In this document: in pieces, positions 1 through 4,521 of the stretch
How the letters are laid out: every line of letters begins with the position of its first letter
Numbering within the stretch: position 1 is the stretch's first letter
Assembly: GCA_944363685.1 (NCBI GenBank)
Contig: CALVUV010000042.1
Coordinates: forward strand, 1-10,032
Length of the DNA stretch: 10,032 nt
Origin: an uncultured Bacilli bacterium
GTDB taxonomy: Bacteria; Bacillota_I; Bacilli_A; RF39; UBA660
Reading direction: 5' to 3'
Translations under genes and position numbers: made by a program
Notes under the pieces: generated by a model
What the model was told of the DNA's origin: nothing
Databases searched by the model: none
The model's input: the letters and a program-made list of their open reading frames with translations, nothing else

Positions 1-1
1 A

Positions 2-268
2 GTAAGTAAAGATGGTGTTGTAAGTATAAATAATGAATTATATGAAGTAGATAGTATTTATAGAGACGATGAAGTTACTATTAGATATTATATAAGTAAT
101 ATGGATAAAATGTGGGTATATGAAAAAGAGGAACGAAAAAGTGAAGTTAGAAAGTTAAATAAAAAAGAAAATAGTAAAATACAAAGGAAAAATAAAATAG
201 ATTATTCAAAAATAGTTAATAATGAAGAAGGCGTAATAGAACTAGGTGATAGTGATGATGTATCTTAG
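2..268 (+). CDS. Mu/TnsB-type transposase, C-terminal part (cut by window start)
   Basis: An open frame with no start codon runs in from the left edge and ends at TAG 266-268, giving 88 residues. It begins with a short beta-rich stretch (VSINNELYEVDSIY, then DEVTIRYYISNMDKMWVY). This matches the general pattern of the Mu-transposase C-terminal beta-barrel: a small motif ending in Y, then a V-x-[VI]-R-Y strand, then a [VM]-W-V-Y strand. A basic, lysine/asparagine-rich tail follows with an IDYSK motif, as is common after this domain in DDE transposases of the TnsB/MuA class. The catalytic DDE core lies outside the window. The 3' end overlaps the start of the ATPase gene by 11 bases, so the two are probably translationally coupled, which supports a TnsB-TnsC-like pair. 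The assignment rests on motif pattern and context, not on a search. It could instead be a degraded copy, since only the tail is visible. Confidence 0.7.
   Translation, partial: VSKDGVVSINNELYEVDSIYRDDEVTIRYYISNMDKMWVYEKEERKSEVRKLNKKENSKIQRKNKIDYSKIVNNEEGVIELGDSDDVS
244..249 (+). promoter_or_regulatory. Ribosome binding site that sets the ATPase start
   Basis: AGGTGA lies 5 bases before ATG 255 and 8 bases before ATG 258. The upstream in-frame GTG at 246 falls inside this site and so is an unlikely start. ATG 258 has the better spacing, and it makes the protein begin MYLSYYGL, the usual opening of ExeA-like ATPases. Confidence 0.6.
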
Positions 269-1064
269 TTATTATGGATTAGAAACTAATCCCTTTGTAG
301 ATAAATTTGATAAAGATAAAGGCTATTTTAGTAGTAATTATAATAATATGTATTTTAGATTAAAATATTTAGAAGAAATAAAAGGAATAGGATTATTTAT
401 AGGACCTCCTGGAATGGGAAAAACATATACCTTAAAATGTTATTTAGAAAGTTTAAATAAAGATTTATATAAAATAATACAAGTAACAACAACTAATATG
501 GGACAGTTTGAGATATTGTTACAGATTGCAAAAGAATTAGGAGTAGATCCTGGTAATTACTTTAAAAGTTTATTAGAAGATAGAGTAAAGGAAGCGATAA
601 TAAATTTAAAAGTAAATTATAGAAAAGAAGTAATATTAGTGATAGATAATATTCAAAATATAAAAAGATCAGCATTAGAAGAAATACAATATTTAATAGA
701 GAGTGATTATGGAGTTAATGATACATTTGTAATGATAATGTTAGGAGAAGAGAGTTTTAAAGATAATATATTAAAAATAACAAAGTTTGAAGGATTAAGA
801 CAAAGGATAGTAGTAAATTATCAACTAACACCTTTAACAAGAGAAGAGGTTAAAGAATATATAAAGAGTTTATTAAAATATGCAGGATGTGAAAGAGAAA
901 TAATAGAAGAAAGTGGATATACGGCAATATTTAATATAAGTGGGGGAATACCAAGGAAAATAAATAAGATAGTATCATCATCATTAATGCTAGGATTTCA
1001 AAAGAAAGAGAAAATAATAAGTAATGAGACGATAATGGAATCGAAGTATGAGGTAATATTGTAG
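258..1064 (+). CDS. ExeA/TnsC-like AAA+ ATPase of a transposition module
   Basis: This 268-residue protein (counted from ATG 258) has the layout of the ExeA/TnsC-like AAA+ group. The opening MYLSYYGLETNPF is the family signature. Walker A is GPPGMGKT at residues 49-56, with K55 as the ATP-binding lysine. The Walker B strand is VILVID at 125-130. A GLRQRI segment resembles the arginine-finger region, and GGIPRK at 229-234 is the sensor-2 motif. In transposons with a Mu/TnsB-type transposase such ATPases bind target DNA and activate or direct the transposase. The upstream gene encodes the tail of such a transposase and overlaps this one, so this role is likely here. One oddity is that the residue after the Walker B aspartate is Asn (D130-N131), where the family normally has Glu for ATP hydrolysis. 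ATPase activity may be weak, or the protein may act mainly by ATP binding. There is no membrane segment. Codon use is strongly A-ending, unlike polC. Confidence 0.85.
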   Translation: MYLSYYGLETNPFVDKFDKDKGYFSSNYNNMYFRLKYLEEIKGIGLFIGPPGMGKTYTLKCYLESLNKDLYKIIQVTTTNMGQFEILLQIAKELGVDPGNYFKSLLEDRVKEAIINLKVNYRKEVILVIDNIQNIKRSALEEIQYLIESDYGVNDTFVMIMLGEESFKDNILKITKFEGLRQRIVVNYQLTPLTREEVKEYIKSLLKYAGCEREIIEESGYTAIFNISGGIPRKINKIVSSSLMLGFQKKEKIISNETIMESKYEVIL

Positions 1065-1075
1065 GTGGTGAAATG

Positions 1076-1414
1076 ATGAGAGAAGATGAAGTATTATATA
1101 AAATAGATGCAATAATAAAGTATTTAAAAGATAATAAAGGTTATGACTATAAGTTATATAATAGATTATGTCCTGATAATGATGTAGAACCTGATTCAAA
1201 TATAGTAGAATATGCAGTAGATGTGTTGGATATAGTTAAAGAAATGTTTAAAGTAGAAAAGAGTTATAGATATGAGAAAGATTACTATTTACTAGCATTA
1301 AAAAGAGTGATAGGAAGTATAGAAGATGTACTTGCAGAAGTTCACTTTTTAAAAGATATTTATACAGAAGAAGAGATACATATTAAGTTGATGGAAGAAA
1401 TAGACAAAGTGTAA
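1076..1414 (+). CDS. Small helical protein, third gene of the transposition module
   Basis: I do not recognise this protein. It has 112 residues from ATG 1076, or 113 from ATG 1073. The site AGGTGG at 1063-1068 is 7 bases before ATG 1076 but only 4 before ATG 1073, so the second ATG is preferred. It is soluble and rich in Glu, Lys, Asp and Tyr, with long stretches that look alpha-helical (for example DEVLYKIDAIIKYLKDN and NIVEYAVDVLDIVKEMFKVE). It shows no zinc-binding cysteine pairs and no helix-turn-helix that I can identify, so nothing links it to TniQ/TnsD target selectors. It starts 11 bases after the ATPase stop (8 if the first ATG is used), and the ribosome binding site overlaps that stop, so it belongs to the same operon. 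Its codon style is the same as the ATPase gene. An accessory role in the mobile element is inferred from position only. Confidence 0.75.
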   Translation: MREDEVLYKIDAIIKYLKDNKGYDYKLYNRLCPDNDVEPDSNIVEYAVDVLDIVKEMFKVEKSYRYEKDYYLLALKRVIGSIEDVLAEVHFLKDIYTEEEIHIKLMEEIDKV

Positions 1415-1428
1415 AAACTTTGTCTATT
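1399..1428 (+). terminator. 12-bp perfect hairpin at the end of the transposition operon
   Basis: AATAGACAAAGT (1399-1410) pairs perfectly with ACTTTGTCTATT (1417-1428) around a 6-base loop (1411-1416) that contains most of the TAA stop codon of the small gene. Only a weak T-rich stretch follows, so it would be a modest rho-independent terminator. Its other plausible roles are an mRNA 3'-end stabiliser or a transposase-binding inverted repeat near the element's right end. Confidence 0.5.
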
Positions 1429-1440
1429 ATGGTATTTACT

Positions 1441-1489
1441 ATTGATTGAATAGTTAATTATAAGATATAATTAACTAAAAGATATCAAT
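1441..1489. repeat. Nested AT-rich palindrome, operator-like
   Basis: TAGTTAATTA (1451-1460) and TAATTAACTA (1468-1477) are perfect inverted copies around a 7-base spacer. Outside them ATTGAT (1441-1446) and ATCAAT (1484-1489) form a second inverted pair. The palindrome covers the -35 to -10 region of the promoter candidate at 1442-1471. That is where a dimeric repressor or activator would bind, or it could form a cruciform. High AT content makes chance palindromes more likely than usual. Confidence 0.45.
1442..1471 (+). promoter_or_regulatory. Candidate sigma-A promoter for the leader and surface protein
   Basis: TTGATT (1442-1447) and TATAAT (1466-1471) are separated by 18 bases. Transcription would start near 1478, about 35 bases before the leader ATG at 1512. 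The -10 matches consensus exactly and the -35 has 4 of 6 bases. In AT-rich DNA a TATAAT alone is weak evidence. The correct spacing and the downstream ribosome binding site, leader ORF and terminator strengthen the call. Confidence 0.5.
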
Positions 1490-1511
1490 AAAAAGAAAGG
1501 AAGTAGTAGAT

Positions 1512-1631
1512 ATGACTAATTTAGTTTATCAGGGTAAAATAAATCGTCAATTCTGGGGTAAATTAATTCGTCAATCTACAAATTATGCTAGTTCCCGTTT
1601 ACAAATAGTTATCTGGGGGGGGGCTATTTAA
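1512..1631 (+). CDS. Short leader peptide with a homopolymeric G tract
   Basis: ATG 1512 is preceded by AAAGGAAG at 8 bases, a good ribosome binding site. The frame reads 39 residues to TAA 1629-1631. The peptide contains a tandem repeat, GKINRQFW then GKLIRQST, followed by NYASSRLQIVIW. The codons then enter a run of nine G (1615-1623) and the frame ends in GGAI. With ten G the peptide would end YLTLI and stop at 1640-1642 (43 residues). With eight or eleven G it would continue to TAG 1678-1680 (55 or 56 residues). There is no signal peptide and no family that I recognise. All three arginines use CGT, whereas neighbouring genes use mostly AGA, so the sequence is unlike its surroundings or is constrained at the RNA level. 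Its position between promoter and terminator, upstream of a surface-protein gene, suggests a regulatory leader. Alternatively the whole stretch is a structured non-coding RNA. Confidence 0.55.
   Translation: MTNLVYQGKINRQFWGKLIRQSTNYASSRLQIVIWGGAI
1533..1575 (+). repeat. Tandem direct repeat inside the leader ORF
   Basis: The 19-base units at 1533-1551 and 1557-1575 match at 17 positions with a period of 24 bases. This is exactly eight codons, so the reading frame is kept. Both contain the string CGTCAAT. In-frame spacing with synonymous and conservative changes suggests that the leader is translated. Confidence 0.75.
1590..1625 (+). other. Possible RNA hairpin using the G tract
   Basis: AGTTCCC (1590-1596) can pair with GGGGGCT (1619-1625), using two G-U pairs, and the outer T1589-A1626 pair adds an eighth. 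The loop is about 22 bases and holds the rest of the G run. Because the arm is a homopolymer it can slide in register. Any expansion of the tract would keep the pairing while changing the reading frame. Confidence 0.3.
1615..1623 (+). repeat. G9 homopolymer, candidate phase-variation tract
   Basis: Nine consecutive G residues stand out sharply in a sequence this AT-rich. The tract sits inside the leader frame, so length changes by slipped-strand mispairing would alter where the leader stops. Poly-G tracts of this size are well-known contingency loci in other bacteria. The length given here may be affected by sequencing error. Confidence 0.65.
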
Positions 1632-1670
1632 CCCTAATTTAAGTAATAAAATTACTTTCTTTCATAATGT

Positions 1671-1704
1671 AAAAGAATAGAGTAGATGTATTCTATTCTT
1701 TTTT
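1671..1704 (+). terminator. Rho-independent terminator or attenuator before the surface-protein gene
   Basis: AAAAGAATAGA (1671-1681) pairs perfectly with TCTATTCTTTT (1692-1702) around a 10-base loop, and the transcript ends in a run of six U (1699-1704). It lies only 21 bases before the surface-protein start and between the leader ORF and that gene. It would therefore stop transcripts begun at the upstream promoter unless it is disrupted. No separate promoter fits between it and ATG 1726, so read-through is the evident way to express the downstream gene from this side. Confidence 0.75.
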
Positions 1705-1725
1705 GTGTTATAGAAGGAGGTAATT

Positions 1726-3588
1726 ATGAAGAAATTATTAAGTTTTAGTTTTAGTAAAATATATATAATTGTAATGATTCTAATAAGTCTATTAGTAGTA
1801 GGTGGATACTTTTCTTATGCAATGTTTACAGTAAGTAAAGAAAGAAGTAATGCCATTAGTATAGTTACTGGCAATTTAACTTATGAGTTGAAAGTAGATG
1901 AAGAGGATATTAATACCTTAACAGTTAAAGCTAATAGTAGACAAGACTTTATAGTAGTGTTAACTAATCCAAATAATAGAATAGCAAGATTTAACTTCTA
2001 TTATTTAGATAGTCTTCCTGAGGGTGTTGATATAGGCTATATAGAAGATGATGATTATAATATTCCTCCAAGTGAAGTTGGTGTGAATTTAGAAAAAGTA
2101 AATACAAGTGGGTCGAGTAATAAATATAGAATAAGAGTTGCAAATATAACTGATAATGAAGTAACTATAAACTTAGGAGTAAGTGTGGGACTAGATTATA
2201 ATGATTTGAGTCTACCAAGTAATGGACATTTGTTAAGAAAAATTAAATCAACAGGAATTGTGTCTGAAGTACTAGAAGATGATATTATGAGTAGATCAAA
2301 TTATACTGATTCAGAACAAACCTTTATAACTGGTAGTAATCCTTATAATTATATTTGGTATTCTGGAAAACTTTGGCGTGTTGTATCATTTGATACTACT
2401 GATAATAGTGCTAAATTAGTAACAGAATGGGGAATTTCTAGTATACCATATAATAGTTGGGCTAATTCTAAATTTGATGGTAGTCATATGGAGATGTGGT
2501 TAAATGATACAACTGTTGATGGATTTCTATATAATTTAAGAGATTATGAAAAATTTATTAAGACGGATACTAAGTGGAATGCTACTATGACTACTAGTAC
2601 TGCTAAACCTGCTAAAACAACAATGGTAGAAAATCCAGTAGGACTTTTAAATATATATGAATATACAATGAGTTATAGTGGTACTACTTATAGTGAAGGA
2701 TATTTAAATAATGGTCAATGGGCTTGGACTTTGACTCCATATTCTTCAGAAAATGGTTGGCTTATAAAATATGATGGTAGTTCTGATAATCAATGGATAA
2801 CTAGAAATTATGCAATAAGACCATCAATTGTTCTGAAAGCAGATATTAATATTGTTGATGGTAGTGGCTCTTATGATGATCCATATAGATTAGAAGGAGA
2901 TAATGATAAAGATTTAAATGGAGTAAGACTTAATACTCGTTATAGTGGGGAATATATAAGATTTGGTATGGATCCTAATAACTTATATAGGATAGTAAGT
3001 CATGAAGTTACTAATTTAACAAAAATAACAAGTACCGAACCTTTAATAGATGCTACTAATCAAATTTTCTTTCTTAGAAGATTTAATTCTACAGCAGGAA
3101 GAATACATTTTAATCCTACTGATAGTTCATATGAGATTGCTTATTATTTAAATAGTATTTATTTACAAGAGAGTGATCCATCTTCTAATTTAGTTGAAAG
3201 TAGTGTTTGGTATTTAGGAACGACATCAGATGGTAGTAATTATAGATTAGCAAAGTATACTAATACAAATGCTAGTACTACTACTTCTACTAAAGTAACT
3301 GCTAAAGTAGGTTTATTAAGATTAGGAGAATTAATGGCTGGTCAGTTTGAAAGAGGTATAACTAGAGATAATAAAGAAACAGATTTGACTGTCATGTATT
3401 GGACTTTAACTCCAAGTAATTCTTCACTTATATGGTATATTGATTATAGAAATGGAGGTAGTTCTAGTACTGCATTTAATGTAACATCTTCTCTTGGAGT
3501 TAAACCATCTTTAAATCTTAAGTCTAATGTCATAATAACAGGTGGAGATGGTACTAAAAATAATCCTTTTACTATTGCTTTAGAATAA
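1726..3588 (+). CDS. Membrane-anchored or secreted surface protein with two WTLTP-type domains
   Basis: The start ATG is preceded by AAGGAGGT (1714-1721). The 620-residue protein opens with a short basic stretch and a hydrophobic segment at residues 12-34. This is either an uncleaved anchor or a signal peptide, with a possible signal peptidase site after SYA (30-32). Residues about 40-165 look like a beta-sandwich of the kind found in surface and fibre proteins. Two related domains follow. The first is at about 200-390, with WYSGKLWRVV, WTLTP at 334-338 and IRPSIVLK, ending GSGSYDDPYRL. The second is at about 406-620, with NNLYRIV, WTLTP at 559-563 and VKPSLNLK, ending GDGTKNNPFTI. Both have a Thr-rich stretch before a VGLL motif. 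The pattern resembles the DUF6273/formylglycine-generating-enzyme-like C-type-lectin fold common in gut Firmicutes, from memory. A role in host or cell-surface binding is inferred. No LPXTG or other wall anchor is present. Expression is probably controlled by the attenuator upstream. Confidence 0.75.
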   Translation: MKKLLSFSFSKIYIIVMILISLLVVGGYFSYAMFTVSKERSNAISIVTGNLTYELKVDEEDINTLTVKANSRQDFIVVLTNPNNRIARFNFYYLDSLPEGVDIGYIEDDDYNIPPSEVGVNLEKVNTSGSSNKYRIRVANITDNEVTINLGVSVGLDYNDLSLPSNGHLLRKIKSTGIVSEVLEDDIMSRSNYTDSEQTFITGSNPYNYIWYSGKLWRVVSFDTTDNSAKLVTEWGISSIPYNSWANSKFDGSHMEMWLNDTTVDGFLYNLRDYEKFIKTDTKWNATMTTSTAKPAKTTMVENPVGLLNIYEYTMSYSGTTYSEGYLNNGQWAWTLTPYSSENGWLIKYDGSSDNQWITRNYAIRPSIVLKADINIVDGSGSYDDPYRLEGDNDKDLNGVRLNTRYSGEYIRFGMDPNNLYRIVSHEVTNLTKITSTEPLIDATNQIFFLRRFNSTAGRIHFNPTDSSYEIAYYLNSIYLQESDPSSNLVESSVWYLGTTSDGSNYRLAKYTNTNASTTTSTKVTAKVGLLRLGELMAGQFERGITRDNKETDLTVMYWTLTPSNSSLIWYIDYRNGGSSSTAFNVTSSLGVKPSLNLKSNVIITGGDGTKNNPFTIALE

Positions 3589-3604
3589 GACTTAGGTCTT
3601 TTTT
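3587..3604 (+). terminator. Rho-independent terminator of the surface-protein gene
   Basis: AAGAC (3587-3591) pairs with GTCTT (3596-3600) around TTAG and is followed by more T residues, giving a run of six T at 3599-3604 and then a pyrimidine-rich stretch. The stem is short but directly overlaps the TAA stop codon, a usual place for a compact terminator. It separates the surface protein from the polC operon. I see no clear promoter in the remaining bases to 3671, although AT-rich weak candidates exist. Confidence 0.6.
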
Positions 3605-3658
3605 CTTTTACTACTTTTATTATTATAAATTTTGTGTTAAACTTTAAATATGTAAGTT

Positions 3659-3664
3659 AGGGGG
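3659..3664 (+). promoter_or_regulatory. Ribosome binding site that sets the start of the gene before polC
   Basis: AGGGGG ends 7 bases before ATG 3672 and only 4 before the in-frame GTG at 3669. The ATG has the better codon and spacing and is taken as the start. Confidence 0.6.
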
Positions 3665-3671
3665 AATAGTG

Positions 3672-4511
3672 ATGAATCTAAACTTTGTTTTGAATGATTA
3701 TGTTTTAATTTGGAATTTGTTGTTTAATGCCTCTATTTCTCAGAGCGTTCAAAGTTTTAAACAAAAGTTGTGGAAAAACTATCGTCAAAGTTATAATGAA
3801 TTATATAAAGAAGAAGAACAAATATTAAAAGATCCTAAAAATTATATTCCTTGTGATGATACTATTTTTGATATGGTTAAGAATAGTGATATGTATAAAG
3901 AAATTAGGAATGATACTGAAAAATATAGAATGGAATTATTACAGAACTTTGATAATATAAAAAAAGATTTAAATAAAAATTTAAAAGAAATATTAAAATT
4001 TGATATAAAGTTATATCATGTTTTAGTAGTAGATAAAAAATTAGATGTTATAGGAATGGATATTCCAAAGAGTAGAAGAGTTAATACTATTACTTGGGGA
4101 AATAGAGTAGATAGTGATAATTATACTCTTGCTATTATTAATATTATTGAACATATTGTGAGAAAAGAACTTGCTAATTATAGATCTGAATATAAAGATT
4201 TGGTAGATGCAGTTATTGAGCTTGCTATTGATAATGAGCTTACTTCTAGACTTTTAAATAAAAGTGTTTATTTAAAGGGAGATAAGTCTCTTAAGTTTTT
4301 AAAGTGTCAGTTATATCCATATTTTCTTATGTATTTAGGATATTCTAAAGAAGAGATATTAAATAGAATGATGAGAGATAAGATAGTATTTGAACTTGAT
4401 AAGTATACTTTTGAAAGAGGACTTGCTACTATAGATTTAAAAGCTTTTATAGATTTTTGTATTAAACATCAAAAACATATTTTAAAGATTAATGAATTAG
4501 AAATAATATAG
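3672..4511 (+). CDS. Protein of unknown function, first gene of the polC operon
   Basis: I do not recognise this 279-residue protein. It is charged and apparently soluble, with a moderately hydrophobic N-terminus (NFVLNDYVLIWNLLFNASIS) that is not a clear signal peptide or membrane helix. A long helical, Lys/Glu-rich middle follows (about 30-125), then a short beta stretch around LYHVLVVDKKLDVIGMDIP, and a helical C-terminal half with EHIVRKELANY and DLVDAVIELAIDNELTSRLL. EHIVRKE is only loosely like an HExxH-type metal site and lacks the expected arrangement, so I do not call a peptidase. The stop is 10 bases before the polC start, whose ribosome binding site overlaps it, so the two are co-transcribed and probably coupled. 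An association with replication is suggested by position only. Many of these AT-rich genomes have lineage-specific genes beside polC. Confidence 0.8.
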   Translation: MNLNFVLNDYVLIWNLLFNASISQSVQSFKQKLWKNYRQSYNELYKEEEQILKDPKNYIPCDDTIFDMVKNSDMYKEIRNDTEKYRMELLQNFDNIKKDLNKNLKEILKFDIKLYHVLVVDKKLDVIGMDIPKSRRVNTITWGNRVDSDNYTLAIINIIEHIVRKELANYRSEYKDLVDAVIELAIDNELTSRLLNKSVYLKGDKSLKFLKCQLYPYFLMYLGYSKEEILNRMMRDKIVFELDKYTFERGLATIDLKAFIDFCIKHQKHILKINELEII

Positions 4512-4521
4512 AGGTATTGAT

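Larger units (their letters stand above)
1415..1511 (+). other. Intergenic region with palindrome and promoter, before the leader ORF
   Basis: This spacer, together with the leader region up to 1725, makes a stretch of about 310 bases with no long gene. It holds the right half of the 12-bp hairpin, a nested AT-rich palindrome (1441-1489), a promoter candidate and the leader's ribosome binding site AAAGGAAG (1496-1503, 8 bases before ATG 1512). The right end of the upstream transposon should lie here or close by. I cannot point to convincing terminal repeats, because the left end is outside the window. Confidence 0.5.

Noticed and set aside
990..1199. Open frame of 69 codons on the minus strand
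   Set aside because: It is opposite the ATPase end and the small helical gene, is a low-complexity Leu/Tyr/His shadow of AT-rich coding DNA, and has no convincing ribosome binding site.
1512..3588. Diversity-generating retroelement acting on the C-type-lectin-like domains
   Set aside because: No reverse transcriptase, template repeat or variable repeat is visible in the window. The two domain copies are diverged throughout rather than only at adenine-derived positions.
3672..4511. Metalloprotease reading of the EHIVRKEL segment
   Set aside because: There is no HExxH or similar motif with the required spacing. The resemblance is a single His next to Glu residues in a helix.
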